Shown here in pieces: positions 1 to 12,616 of a stretch of 64,000 bases of DNA; the first letter of the stretch is position 1, and every line of letters starts with the position of its first letter. Origin of the DNA: Tribonema minus (taxonomy: Eukaryota; Sar; Xanthophyceae; Tribonematales; Tribonemataceae); contig JAFCMP010000479.1 of the NCBI GenBank assembly GCA_017506865.1, positions 744,001 to 808,000 on the forward strand. The letters are read 5' to 3'. Both the position numbers and the translations under genes were made by a program. The notes below the pieces were generated by a model. The model was not told the DNA's origin and did no database searches. It worked only from the letters and a program-made list of their open reading frames with translations.

Positions 1-619
1 GTGCTGCCCCTTTCTTCCTGTCTGCCAATGCCAACTCCTGTCTCTCGCCCCCCCCTTGTGTGTGAGACTCGCGAGCCCGGCGCGCAACATCAAGTACGGC
101 GTGATCGATTTCAGCCGACTACGCCAAACTTCGCATCTGGCCAACTTCACAGTGAAGTTTACACAAAAATCTCTCGGCGGATATCCAGCGGATAGCCGGA
201 TTGCACACACATACACAAACACCTGTGGCATCTTGCCTCCACCAGTCCTGTCAGCAAGAACGGGCCGGTACGGCGCCTGTGACAAAAAGGAGATCTTTAG
301 GATCAGGGGCTGCCTGATTCAGGGCCACCGCTGGAGCCTGAGGGAGGAGACTGGAAGGGATGTGGAATGGCTGGAAGAGTCAAACACTGGAGGTCGATCA
401 TACCATGTATGGTCATGCTCAGTAATTGATTCCAGTCGTTGGACACATGGCAGAAAACTTTGCGCGCGTGCAGCAATTAGTATGTTCACACAGTCGAGTA
501 GGCTTAAACCGTAGACTCGTGGGCGAAGCGCGGTGGCACTGGTACTCAGCCGGTATACTATAGCGCCAACCTCTGAAGATGCATGACAGAATCACCTCAA
601 CGCTGTCTACAAGTTAGAG

Positions 620-880
620 GTGCGACAGGTGACCGCAGCCAGGCCATTCCCTGGCAAACTGGAGCACTTCCCATCCACAACATAAATGCAGTGGCAGGAA
701 TTCAACATGGCCAAGAGGGTGTGGCCTCAGGTAAATCACATGGGCCTTCCTTAGTCTTTTGATCTTCACGGTTAAAATCCAGCTGGCGCCAAGGCGTGTA
801 CAGAGGCATTTACATTCAAATAGTAACAGGGTCACTGCACTGCGCAGTTGGTAGCTTTCATCACAAATATTATTGTGGCT
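620..880 (+). pseudogene. Decayed copy of an Smr-gene exon and its following intron
   Basis: This segment parallels 8886-9160 of the Smr gene. Shared landmarks in order are GGTGAC-GCAGCCAGG, CTGGC(C)AAACTGGAGCA, TTCAACATGGCC(A/G)AGAGGGT, TGGCCTCA(G/A)GTAAATCA, the GCGCCAAGG donor region, then CACTGCRCAGT and GTAGCTTTC(A/G)TCACA from the intron. Stops and small indels break the frame, so it is non-functional. Because it also carries intron sequence, it arose by DNA duplication and not by retrotransposition of a spliced message. Confidence 0.7.
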
Positions 881-1342
881 TCACCAGGGATCGAATGGCA
901 CATGCATGAACTTGTATTGTAGTGTCAGCAAGCCAAATCTGAAACTTCAAGTTTTTTGCACCATGGAAAAAAAGACTTAGCATTTGTTTACCGACACAAT
1001 ATGCGGTCATTCACACAGCCTGCAGCACACAATGGCCATGTCAATTTACTTCAAAGCACCTGATACTGCTGGAGGCAAGATATGACATGAGCCAAACCAA
1101 TGCCATGCTGGGAAGAGATTATTTATTCTACGCGCATTCAAGAGCGCTGTCACTGGCTGCTGACCTCTGTGTTGGGCTGCCGGCTGGAGCTGGCCTACCG
1201 AACACGTGAGACCTTTCCAATACTGAACACCCATGCCTCGAACGCTAAAAGCTTGCACACAAAAGTCATTTTGACTGGTGGATACGGTGGTATTGTTTGA
1301 CTCGTGGCCAATTGCTGCAGCAGCGGCGACCACGGTTACTGG

Positions 1343-1417
1343 TGGAAGGCACTTGCGGCTAACCATCCCTTGTCACCTAGAGCTCTACGATCATTTGATT
1401 CGTTTTCATTTATATGT
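1343..1417 (+). repeat. ~75-bp dispersed repeat, copy 1
   Basis: It contains GGCACTTGCGGCTAACCATC followed by AGCTCTACGATC and TTTGATTCRTTTTCATT. The same sequence recurs at 29455-29530 in the same orientation and at 25653-25723 inverted. It encodes no domain. The size and the three copies in both orientations suggest a small non-autonomous mobile element or its remnant. Confidence 0.65.
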
Positions 1418-3922
1418 TACAAAAAAATGACGTAGGTAGGGGACCAGACAAACCCTAGGTGCAGGGCGATAAGTTCAAGTCCTAGGTGGAGCGTCACTGC
1501 CACAGCCCCATCTATTCAATCATAAACTTACGGTCACTCCAGCCACAGCAAGCACAGCTGTTGTGGGCGGCGCGACGTCGCCGCTCTCGGATGCTCTGAC
1601 TCTGACTCATTGGAGGACGGGGGGGGGGGGGGGGGGCAGTGGCGCCGGTCGGCAGGGGCGCAACGCCGGCAACACAGCGCGCGCGTGGTCGCGAAGTCAT
1701 ACATACGACATGTACGCTCACGGAAAATGACACGTCGTGTACACTATGCGTGTGTATGCTTGTGTACATACATACATGGAACTTTTTGTGATGCTCTCGA
1801 AAGTACGGAGCTCGCAAATCATACGAAAGTACGCTCAAAGTGACAAAGCCATATTGACCCGCACACGAGTATGACATGGGATGCATCGATGCATCGACAG
1901 GAGAGCAGCTAACAAGCTGTAGCTGTAGCTGGCTTCAGCGATGATGGAATGCCCTGCAGAGCATGGCATGGCCAAACGTAGGTCGCGCACAATGGCAAAG
2001 AATCATAACTTGCTTCAGCTTCAACTTGAGTGGAAACTGCAACAGTGCGAAGAGGTCGCTAAACAAACGAGCTCCGCTTCAAATCACTTCTCATTACCCT
2101 CAGTACACAGCAGCACACTGACTGCACAAGCACAGCCACGAGACGATGGACACCTCCAACGAGATGCAAGACTCGGTGCTCCAGGGCAGCGAGCACGTGA
2201 TCGGCGGGTCCAAAAGGCAAGCTCTGTTGAACCCCTTGTGTATTGGTGCGCATCGTCTAAGTACAGTAGTGCTTTAGTGATCTAATGAAGATAGGGAGTG
2301 ATGCTTAGGGTGGTCGCTCTCGTGCGTGCCACACATAAAACTGATCGCATCGCCTTTGTGAGCACAACTAACACAGTCAAATTATCGTGCACACGTGCCG
2401 CGCAGGGAGCTCGGACGTCAGAGACGGGCGGTGGCCATCAGCACGAGCCCGCATTAGTGGTCTACACATCGCGAGGCATCCAAAGTCATCTGCCGCAATC
2501 ACAACACGGCACCGTCGTCATCACTTGGCACGCAAGCCTTGGCGGTACACGCACACAAACAGCGCAGCCAGCCCTCCACCGACGAGAAGACATGGGGAAC
2601 TCTTCTGTGCAAGATCCGGCATTGAGGGGCAACAAGGCAAGACTCGCAACCCTGTTCAAATAGAAGTGGGCAAGGAGCGTGGGGCTCATCGAGCGTTTGT
2701 TTGTTTGCCGCCCCGCCTCCAAGCTCACACATAACACTGTTACCATCGTGTACGTGCCCGTGTGGAAGAGAATAGCAGGGGTTTGACCAGGGTTTGGGGG
2801 CAGTTGAGAGGCGCTTGTTGCTGCTTTCGATGGACTGGCGAAGGTCCGCACGCCCCCGAAGGATCGCATGGGGGCAGCTAATCAACAGACTCAGTCGGCT
2901 TCAGCTGTGTTTCACTTGCGCACTGGCTGATTGACTTGTGCTGGGGCTGAAGGCCGTGAGCTGGGGGGGTGGGGTGCTGAGAGGGTCGAGTGCGCAAGAG
3001 CTCTCTCGCAATCTCGCAACTTCGCTTGTTTTCATCGTTTGATGGCGCTTGCGCTGCCAGGGACACTGCTAACGAAGCTGTATGCTCATTCATTTGGGCG
3101 CTCGGCATTGTCTTGTGTCTCTGGTGAGCCGATTAGGAGTTTCTCTCATGATCCTAGTCGGTCCTGCTGAGAGAGCCAGTAGTGGCGGCTTGTAGAAGAA
3201 AAGCCGATGGCATCTCATGGTTCGGAACTGGGCTCCGGGCTATTACCCAGGCGTTTTCGGTTCCCTCTCTTTCTTCGCGCTAGATAGAGTTGATGTACTT
3301 GATGGAAGAGTCCACAGGTACAGTGCTTGGTGGAAGAGTCCACACAAGTACAGTGATCTACTTCAAAGTGTTTCATTGGTCGCATATGGGTGATCGCCAG
3401 CAGCGGTTCATGCCCATTCTCGTGATGGTGGCACAGGCACACGCATAGATACATAGGGTGTGGCGGGTCACTCGAGGCCATAGACGTATGTGCGCGATTC
3501 GGTGCCGCGCCATTACCCTTAGGTATAGTGTAGATGGGGAGCGGTGGCAACACCTTTGGATAGCTGTGTGTGCCACCGTTTAACTCTGCAGTGATGCTTG
3601 TGTAGGGTCAGTGTAGAGCTGTGTCACCATGTACATAGGGCATGATTCAACTAATCATGCGCATTCGCAGTGCTGGCGGTCTTATACCCACATGTACCCA
3701 CACATTGCCACTCCAGTTTTTCCCACTTGCTAATTTCTGCGCGTCTGTGTTGTCTGTGGCCTGTGCGCGCATGTGACACTTGCCTCAAGCACTTCCGACG
3801 GGGGCGATGCCGTTATCGGGATGCCTGGACCTGGGACGAGTGACCTGCACACCAGCTACAGCAGCAGCAGCAGCACAGCGCCCACATCTTCAGCCGCTCC
3901 GTTGCAGCTATCGTAGCTGATG

Positions 3923-6422
3923 CTACTACCTCAACAACGCGCAACACCTGCGCTGCCGCGTCTCCAACAACTTAGCCGCTGCCACCACGGCCGTCTCACG
4001 ACCGGAACTTTTGGCATCCAGCAGCACCTGTGCCTCCGCTTCTGCCACCGCTGCTGCAACTGCGCGTCCACCGAGCGGCAGCGGCAACGCGCGGCGGCCT
4101 TCTCTACAGCGGTTTCTACTGCACGCGGCACAGCGACCGCGACTGCGCTCTCCTCTCGGCTTTGGCAGCGCTCGCCTCTCGGCTGCAGCAGCGCCCAAGT
4201 CACGAGGACCGCTCAAGACAAGGCAGCAGCATGCGTGGCGGCCGTCGCCATGCTCTGTGTCACAGCCCCCGTGTGACGTGCGTCGGTCTGCCTCCGTTGC
4301 CGCCTATCAGTTGCAATCTGACAGCAGCAGCAGCATTGGCTATGGTAGCCAAGGACCCATGCCATATGGGTCAACGTTGCGTTTGAGTCCAGCAGCGGCA
4401 GTCGCCGCTGAACTGCTTTTACTTGTCAGTGAGCAAAGGCCGTCGCAGCCACGGCCGCACCCGTTTATCGGCCGCTTCTCTGGCCGCAGTTTTATGGACC
4501 ACTTTTGGCAGTGTTTTGATATTTTTGTTCATGGTGATACCGCATTTATGCAAGAGAGCTAGTGTATTTATAAATGCATACGATTGATCAGTTTACGCAT
4601 TGTGTCAAGGACCTCTCTGACTTATTGTGCTCGTTGCTGTTCTCGTGCTCTCACATGTGATCGATGTTGCTGTTCACGTGCTTTCACATGTGATCGATTC
4701 ATTATGTCCTGTTTGCAAATGCACAGGCTTCCTTCATGATTGCAATTTCAATGTGGTGCTGTCCAACTTGGGTTCATCGCACATTCCAACCTCGTCTTGT
4801 GCAGCAATATCAGTTGTTGTCTGCACAGAAGATGCAATGTCGACGCAATTGTGTTTTCCAGAGCTTGCACAGCATCCTATCTTCGGTAGCATTACCCCAT
4901 AGGGCGCAGGCGACGCTGCATTCAGAAAAGCATGGGACCATTATGGCCACCACCGCTGAACAAGCATGCATGCCAGTCACGGTGCGCGCGGATCCCAGAT
5001 GATAGACCATGGTGCAAATGCAGCATGTACCGCGTAGCTCAAACTGTATTTTCATGATGGTGCTCTCTACATAAATAATTGCATCTCACCACATACATAG
5101 AAAAGCATTTCTGAGGCAATGACACAGCGGAACAACAAGCACCATCGTAATGGCAACATGACAAGCGTCAGGTGAAGGCCTTTGGCGTGATATCATCGTG
5201 TGATGTGTTTGTGAGTGATTGTGTCATTGACTTGCCACAGTGTGATCTGGAACAAGGCGCGCATGCAAGCAGCGCACCGCCGCGCTGCATGGCCAACTGT
5301 GACGCCGTGAGGGGCAGGTGTACATGCTCACATAATTACGGCGCCTCTCGGCAGCAGCAAATGCCACCGCCGGCACAGCCTTCATCGCCGCCCAGCTTTG
5401 TACACTGCCGCGCAGCGCAGCAAGTGCGGCGTCGCGCGCCCCGCAGCGCTCCGCTTCGCTCACGAGCTCACGAATATGAGCCTCAGGCCGTTGCCCGCGA
5501 CACTGTTCTCTGTGCGTGCGCCGAATCCGCGGAGGCTGCTGCCCGCTGCGCGCTGCCCCATGATGCCTCCAGTCGCGTGCGCACGGCCGCGCCGGCGTGC
5601 GTCCACCAGACTCTTCGATGTTGCGCGCCTCTGCGACGCATACGCCGGAGACGAACACGGCGAGCTCCATGGCGCACGCCGCAGACAAACTGGGCGAGCT
5701 TCATGCGCGCCTCCGCGGCTGCGCGCCGACCGACGCAGCCGCTACGGTATGCACGCTGCACTGTAAGCGCCGCCGCCGCGAGCACCGCGCGCAGCACGCC
5801 GCGCGCCTTTATCGCGCGCAGCGCCAACGCCGCCGCCGCACGCTGCGACAGGTGGACGCGTTGTCACCGGCGCCGCGTGCAGCTCAGCGTCCACCGCCGC
5901 AAGCCGCAGCTGTGCGTTCACCGCAGCTCGCGCAGCGCTGCGCCCTCCTTGTCCTTGCGTGCGTCGACAATGAACGCGGCGGCGGCGCGCCCCGCGGTGA
6001 GCGCCGCGCGCCGCGCCACCGCCGCGCCGCCGCTCGACGCCGCCGCCGTCGCCGCTGCGCCCGTCGCCCGGCTGCCGACTCTCTGCAGCTGCCCCATGGC
6101 GGCGCGCATGCGCGCGCGGTGCTCGTCGATTGGCGGCGGCGTCCGCGCACGCCGCACACGCCTCGCACGCTGCCCACAGCGCATGGCAGCGCCAGGCACG
6201 CGCGGCAGCCACGCGGGGCCCTCCGCGCCGAGCCATGCCGCCTCCTCCGGCGAGAAGCGCTGTATCGGCGGGGGTTCATTCTCTCACGCCGCCATCGCTG
6301 TTGCATCCGGTGCTGCTGCCTCAGTGCCGCCATCGGCGTCGGGTGGCGGGAGTGTTGAGCGCCGCAGCACGCCGTCAACGGCGTGAAGTCGGTCGCCACC
6401 GCCTGCTGAAGTTGGAAACGGG

Positions 6423-6454
<32 letters not shown>

Positions 6455-7646
6455 AGCGCTTCGCTGCTTCCACGGCGCATCGCCGCCGCCGCCGCCCTCC
6501 CAGTCCTCCTCCTTGTTGTCCAAGGTGTCGTATGCGGCGTCCTCATCGTGGCCGAGCGCTGCTGCTGGCGCCGCCACCGCCGCCAGCTGCGCGTGCGCGC
6601 TTGCCGCAGCACGCGCTCGCGCTCCATTACCTGCTCGCGCAGAGCGCCGTCCATACGGCGTTGCAGGTCCGCCGCGAGCTGCGCCGCGTCCAAGCGCTGC
6701 GCGGTGGCGTGGAGGACGTGGCATTCAATGTGCACGGCGCGCGCCGCGCGCACTGTCTCAAGGCTCCGCCTGCATGGTGCGCAGCTGGACGTTGGCGTCA
6801 TTCTCCCTGCGCGCGGAAAGGGGGGGGGGGGGGGGGGAGAAAGGGGAGGGGTTGACGCCGATGAGTGAATGCGTCAACGGCAGTTGCATATCCTGCATCT
6901 GACCCACACAGTGACCCAAACCCTAATTTTGACTCCAATGCTAATGTTGTCCCCGGCACGACACGCTGCATAGTGCGCTCTGTCGTCTGCATCACGCGCT
7001 ACAAGACAAGCACATGCAGCCGTATCAGCAGCAGCGGAAGCCAACCGTCGGACGACGCACATGCCGCGAGAGGCGGTCATGCCGCGTGGTGCACGGCCGT
7101 CACGGCCTCCAATCGACGGAAGGCGCGTGACAGCGCTCCTTGTCAATGGCAGCGCCGCCATGCCTTACACGTGCAAATGTGACGCGTCCACAAGCACGAC
7201 TGCTGCAGCACGGCGCACCGCCCCCTGCCGCCGCGACCGCGCAGCACGCGCGCTGCGAGTAGGCTCACCGGGAGTACCGCTTGAGCTCGCGCATGCCATG
7301 CAATGCCCGCCGCGATGCGCGCCGCGAGCGTCGGATACGACACCCCCGTCGGCGCCTCTGCCCCCCCCACGTCTCCGCCGCCGTAGCCGCCGCCAGTTTC
7401 AGCCTGCGCCAGTTCCACCTCCTGCTGCCGCACCACGTAGTCCTTTTGCGGGCCGCCGTACTTGTTGAGCAGCCGCCACGCGCACATGCGTGCGCTGCAC
7501 GTCTTCGCGCAGCGCCCCCTCCTCCCCCCTCGACCACATCTGAAGCAGCCGCTCACGCGTGAAGCGCTGCGCGGACCAGAGCTGTGAGCGTGTGATTCGA
7601 GAACCAGAGCTGTTGGGAGTGTGCTTCGAGCTCCATGGCCTATCAT
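3923..7646 (-). CDS. Probable minus-strand Ala/Arg/Gln-rich coding region, frames broken
   Basis: This GC-rich block has overlapping open frames on all six tracks, so assignment is tentative. The minus strand gives the most protein-like stretches: about 7590-7440 (WSAQRFTRERLLQMWSR, then LLNKYGGPQKDYVVRQQEVE); about 6740-6440 (an amphipathic stretch with ALREQVMERERVLRQA, then an acidic DEDAAYDTLDNKEEDWE stretch and a poly-Ala run from a CTG/CAG microsatellite); about 6130-5920 (Ala-rich helix ending AAAFIVDARKDKEGAALREL); about 5500-5330 (HIRELVSEAERCGARDAAL); and about 4060-3925 (helix with AEAEAQVLLDAK). These segments lie in different frames, and at least two of the changes coincide with G/C homopolymers near 7370 and 7510. 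Either introns, assembly indels or real decay separate them. I do not recognise the family; helical coiled-coil character is the only supported property. Confidence 0.33.
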
Positions 7647-8068
7647 TGTGAGCGTGGGCGTATTTCGTAGAACTTCGAGCTCCTGTACGTCATTCGCAAA
7701 CCAGAGTGACGGAGATCACCGTTGTAGACACGTTTTTGGGGGTTCAATTTCTTTGCTTGCTGTCTGTGGGCATGTAAGCGAGGATGGGCCTGTGTTGCCT
7801 TGCCAGCATATATGTCACCATCGATGCTGGCCAGTCTAGTGGATGCTGCATGCAAAAACAGGGATTTCAGTAGCATGCTGAAATCTCTCTCTTCGGCCTT
7901 TATTCTGATTTGGGGAACGGAACTAAAACTGGGGGTCTATGTGTGCAGATCGATCACTGTGCAGGAATACAACACACTACACTACACACTACACTACACA
8001 CCGTGGAAGCGTAAAGTGAAGCGTGACAAAGCTGCCGGCTGTACTTCGCGCTGCAACGAGCATGCACG

Positions 8069-10212
8069 ATGGCTCACGATGTTGCAGCCGTCGCCGCGCG
8101 CGAAGGCGCAAATGAGAGCAGTGCGGATGCGAGCTCGCCCTCTGCAGCTGGTGCCGATGAGCGAGCTGGCAAGAGGGTCAGAAGCAGTGGCGAGGCCCAG
8201 GGCGGGCCAGTCGCTAACTCCTCGCCAGGCCCTGCCACTAAGGCGCCAAACATGCGCAGCGGTGCAGCACCGAGCGCACACACGCCTCCTGCGTCCAACA
8301 AGAAGGCACGCGTGGCGAGCCAGCAGCAGCAGCAGCAGCAACAGCAGAAGCAGCAGCGGCAGCAGCAGCAAGGCCAGCAGGCCCCCGGCAACAGAACAAG
8401 AAGAAGAAAAGGAAGAAGAAGCCACTGTCGCCGGCATCATCGACGCCGCCGTCGCTGCCGCTGCCTCCACAGGCGCCTCTGGCACCTCTGGCATCCGATT
8501 CCGAATCGCCACCACCAGCGCCACAGCTGCCGCCGCCGCTGCCGGTGCTGCCGGATCCTCCCCGGCCGCTGCTGCTGGATCCTACCCGGCCCCCCCTCCG
8601 CCGCCGCTGCTTTTGCCGCCTCCGCCACCGCAGCTGTCGCCGCCGTTGCCGCCGCCGCCGCCGCCGTCACAGCAACAGCACCAGCACCAGCAACCTGCTG
8701 ACAAGGTTGTTGAGCTGCCGGCCGCTGCCACAGGCACGCCTGCGTCACCTGTGAGTCAGTCTGACTCGCTGCACAATGACGGACCTGCTGCAGACGGTGG
8801 CGTAGGCCTGCAGCCAGTACAGTCGAGCTCCAGCGATGAACGGCTTAAATACCTTAACGCTGTGTACGACCAGGAGGTGCCTCTGGTGACGGCAGCCAGG
8901 CAGCAGCTGGCCAAACTGGAGCATTGTTGGCGGTCTACACATGAAGGCCCACGAGACGCTGCTGACGGAGGAGTTCAACATGGCCGAGAGGGTATGGCCT
9001 CAAGTAAATCAGTCGCGCCCTCCTTGGAGTTTTGACTTCCATGATCTGCATGCTGCTGGTGCCAAGGTGGGTTCCATTGGCATTTATGGTCCAATATGTA
9101 GAAAAGAAGTCATGGCAATGCACTGCACAGTAACTGTTGTAGCTTTCGTCACAGTTGCGGTTATAGCCTGCCTGATCACGACATTGGGATCTGACAATCT
9201 GCATGCTGACCTGGGAGCGCGCAACAACTTCAGGTTGCAAGATGCACTTTCATGGTCACAGACAGGGATCGCATTACGCTTGCTGCGCAAGATCCTTCAC
9301 TTCAGGCTAGGCAGCCAGCGCTGTGTACGACCGTTATTACAGTGGACTTGAAGGTGTGCATGCCGTGCTCCTGCTGTACATGTTACTATTGTTGACACAT
9401 ATATGTAGCCTTTTGGCAGGAGCCGTGTGGTTCAACCGACACGTTGTGTGACACTTGGCAACTTCACATCTTCATGTTCTGCCCCGCTCACACCTACTTT
9501 GCTCAACAGGTTGAGCACGCAACATGAACATAGCCTTGCATTCAACGGGCGCCCACATGTCGCCAGAGGGGTTGTGTGGTGTGCAGTGGCATCTACAGTC
9601 TTAGGTAGCTGCAACTACGGCATGCCGTTTCCTGATATCACCACACCTGACTCTCGTTGCCATGTTGATGTTGCATGCCAGCTAATGCTCATGCAGGTGG
9701 TGGAACCCGCCCTCCTGCGATCCGACAGTGGCAAGGTGGAGCTCATCACTGGGCGGGGCCTCCACAGCCCTGACGGCAAACCCAAAACACGCCCCCGAGT
9801 GTTCGCGCATTACCGCAACCACCCCCTAGGGTTCTACGTGGATGAGGTAACACCCGGCACTGTGATCGTGGCAGCTGGCAGGGCTTGGTGGAATGCGAGA
9901 GCGATTACGTGGGCGGACCACGTGGCTCAGGCCGCGAGGCACCGCATCGTTGAGGCAGCCATGCACAACTCGCCCGAATGCCGTGGTTGCTACGAGTGGC
10001 TGGACTGCGTCAGTCTCTTTGCATGCAGCACCACTCCGTGGCTGCTGCCAGAAGTGCAGCGACGCTTGTTCCCTGGCCGCCCTCAGCACATGCCCCCGTA
10101 CCACCCGCTGGCAATGGCTTCCCCCCCCTCGCCGCCCATGCCCTCCCCCCTCCCAGCACCAATGCCGTACGTCTCCTCACTCCCCTTCATGCGAGGGCAG
10201 CGTTACATGTAG
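8069..10212 (+). CDS. Smr-domain protein (DUF1771-Smr type)
   Basis: Two exons are clear. One ends at 9066 (GCCAAG before gtgggt); it carries HETLLTEEFNMAERVW and then FDFHDLHAAGAK, a diverged form of the Smr DLHGLhvxEA motif preceded by the helical DUF1771-like segment. The second runs 9697-10212 after a CAG acceptor and carries KVELITGRGLHSPDGKP, the typical ITGxGxHS loop of Smr domains, followed by a Pro-rich tail and TAG. Both junctions are phase 0. Upstream, about 8069-8930 encodes a Gln-, Pro-, Ala- and Ser-rich N-terminus with Lys-rich basic patches, but the frame changes at least twice within CAG/GCC repeats and again between LVTAARQQLAKLE and the HETLL helix. The ATG at 8069 is a guess. 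Smr domains are nicking endonuclease or RNA-binding modules; the role here is unknown. Confidence 0.55.
8325..8375 (+). repeat. CAG microsatellite in Smr gene N-terminus
   Basis: A slightly interrupted CAG run gives poly-Gln in one frame and poly-Ser or poly-Ala in the others. Frame support switches on either side of it, so slippage or assembly error here would explain the broken reading frame of the gene. Confidence 0.7.
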
Positions 10213-10697
10213 GAAGGCTGCACGGCACTTGTACAGTTGAGTTTTGACCAGGTTTCGCATGTGAGTTTTGTACCACTAGTGGGTGGGTGTTTGTGGGTGG
10301 GTTTTTAGATTTTGCCGTGGTGCGTTTATGTGCAGCGCGTAGTTATCCTGTGTGCATATTGGACCGGCTCGTACGCTTTTGCGCGCAATGTAAATAGAGT
10401 GTTTGCCCATGATTCATTTTGCTCTCCCCGTACATATGCTGCTGCTGTTGTTGTGGCCTCATGCGCATTGGGTGGATTTGATTTGGTATCGTACGTCATC
10501 ACATGCAGTGGCATTCACCTGTCATGCAAACGTTTGAGCATGCGCGGCATACATGTTTGAGCATTCGCGGCATACATGGTGACGCAGGATCGAGAAGAGT
10601 TGCAACAGAGCGGCCTTTGGGCCTGCTCGACGAACCACTTGGCACATGCAAGCTCACATGACGCGCGCGCCAACAAGCATCAGACACAAACGCACTG
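10213..10697. other. Convergent intergenic spacer
   Basis: This sits between the 3-prime ends of the Smr gene (+) and the HAD-like gene (-). It contains TG-rich sequence and a short direct repeat around 10541-10576 (GCATNCGCGGCATACATG twice). No coding sequence is apparent. Both transcripts must end within these 485 bases. Confidence 0.6.
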
Positions 10698-12481
10698 TCA
10701 TTGAAGCACTTCAAGCTCGGCGATGCGCTCGAGTAACGCAGCCCCGGCACACCACCGCTTCGCGATCTCCCTAATAAAGTAGTTGTCGCGGCCGGTGCCG
10801 CTCGTGGACACCCAGAACGGCTCCGCCCTGACCAGGTGCTGCGCGCGCACGGCCTCAAAGCCCAGCGCCTCCCCCGTCCGCGCGCAGCGCGCGTCCACTA
10901 TGTGCGCGTCGTCCGCCTCCACGCCGTCGTCAAACACGATGACGTGGTGCGCGCAGTCGCCGCCGCTGCCGCAGCCGCGCGCGTCATTGCTCAGTAAGTC
11001 ACCACCGCCGCGCGTGTCAGCGTTCAGCGAGTCGCCATCGCGCGCGGCGCGCGGCGCGTCAGTGCTCATCATCGCGTCAGCATCCGCCGCATCAGCGCCT
11101 AGCGCATCGCCAACGCTTGCTGCAGCAGTGCTCGGCGTGTCAGCGCTCGGCACGTCACCGAGCACTGACGCGCTCAATGTGTCAACGCTCAGCTTGTCAG
11201 TGCGCAGCGCGTCAGCGCTCCTCGTCGTCGGCGCCGCGGCGGCGGCGACGCACGGCAGGAAGACCAGATTGCCCGCGTGCGCGTCCTCCAGCGAGTCGCG
11301 CCAGTGCCTGTAGCAGTGCCGCACGGCCGACGCGCGCGCGCGCAGCAGCCACTCCGCGATCGCCGCACTTGAAGTGACGCTCCCCCCCCCCGGCAGCGCC
11401 GCGCGCGACGCCGGCACCTCCAGCGTCACCAGCACGAGCGCCGCGGCGGCGGCGTCGCGGTAGAGCGCCGCACGCGCGTCCGCGCGCGCGCCGATGCGCA
11501 GGTCGACGCGCCCGCAGCGCGCGTCCGTGCCGTCGAGGCGCGGGCCGTGGGACAGCGGGTGCGCACCCGCGCAGTACGCGTCGTGCTCGCGCGCGACGCG
11601 CGGCAGGTCCGTGCCGAAGGATGCGAACTGGATGTTGAAGTTCGCGCCGCAGCGCGCGAGCGTCGTGATCAGGTCGAAGTACGCGGGGACGATGAAGTAG
11701 GTGGCGCGGTCCGCGAGGCCGGCGGCGGCGGCGGCGGGGTGCGCGCGCGCGCCGCGCGGCAGGCGCAGCGCGCGCTGCATCGCCGTGTACGCGCCCCTGA
11801 GCCCCTCCCCCGCCATGCCGGGCTCCGTGAACCTGCACTTGAGGCGCCGGCGTGCCGCCTTGCGCAACTGATTCTCCTCCATGCCCACCAATGGCGTGTC
11901 TGCGTAGCGCGCGTGTACGAAGTCGGCGTAGCTGACGAGCGTGGGGTCTGCTAGCTCGTGCCGCGGGCACACGGCGCCTCCTGCCCAGTGCCAGCGGGGC
12001 GGGTCGCTGGTGTCGTCGATACGGCCACATGCGACCTCGGAGAGCACAGAGTTGCACACGTCGTCCTCCGTCTGACCGCCCTGTTGTGATGGCGAGCAGC
12101 GGTCAGGCAGTGCATGTAAGTGAATGCAGGTCGCTGCCGATTGTCTGGGCAGTGATGCAGTTCGGTGTGTTCGCGCTCGAGCCACAGTAGCGTTTGTCAG
12201 TGCAGGCTTGAAAGCAGCTTCGTGCGTTTCATACTCTTCTCTTGCAACATCACATGCTATGACCTGTGGCTACATATGATCTCATAAGCAGTTTTAGCTG
12301 TTCATAATGCAGGTAGATGATTACGAAGGAAGTACCTCACAGCTGGATCTGCCATCACGATGGTTTTGTTGATATCCAAGATGATTGTTAGCTTCTGGTT
12401 CGCCATGGACGCGTGCATCGTCAAGCTGCGAGCTGTTGCGCCAGCGCCTGACCACACGATGAGTGCCACCGCAACGCGCAT
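10698..12481 (-). CDS. HAD-like protein with LDINKT motif
   Basis: Two exons on the minus strand. Exon 1 ends at 12341 (GATCCAGCT before gtgagg); exon 2 runs 12080-10698 after an AACAG acceptor, phase 0. The N-terminus has KLTIILDINKTIVMADP, a haloacid-dehalogenase-type motif I (DxNxT), joined to GGQTEDDVCNSVLSE. Exon 2 contains LVGMEEN, YFIVPAYFDLITTLARCG, NIQFASFGTDLP, an Ala/Asp/Ser low-complexity insert of degenerate SADxLxTD repeats (about 11230-11010), then HHVIVFDDGVEADDAHIVD and a C-terminus with NYFIREIAKRW. The whole resembles a conserved protist family of HAD-like proteins of unknown substrate. The start is uncertain: ATG at 12481 gives a hydrophobic leader (MRVAVALIVWSGAGATA), ATG at 12406 starts just before the core, and the frame is open to 12616. 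Confidence 0.65.
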
Positions 12482-12616
12482 CAGTAATGCAGCCCCAGCA
12501 GGAAAGGCAGGACGTGCACACACCAGTGCACCGCCTCTAGTGCAAGCTGCCCGCTGTACAAAAATTGAGCGGCAAACCGACGTGACGTTGAAGTTGACAT
12601 GCCTTCGTGCATCCAC

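Larger units (their letters stand above)
1..3922. other. Left-end region without a recognisable gene
   Basis: No reading frame here resembles a known protein, and no chain of exons with sensible splice sites could be built. It contains a decayed copy of an Smr-gene exon (about 620-880), one copy of a ~75-bp dispersed repeat (1343-1417), an uninterrupted poly-G run (about 1620-1637) and two short imperfect repeats. Base composition is near the average of the window's introns. The short frames present (for example 56-514 and 1046-1366) have no family features. Confidence 0.6.

Noticed and set aside
1465-1500. tRNA-like T-loop (GTTCAAGTCC)
   Set aside because: No acceptor, D or anticodon stems can be formed around it.
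5172-6386. 404-codon plus-strand frame in the GC-rich block
   Set aside because: Composition is Arg/Ala/Cys-rich as expected for the shadow of GCN-rich coding on the other strand; minus-strand segments are more protein-like.
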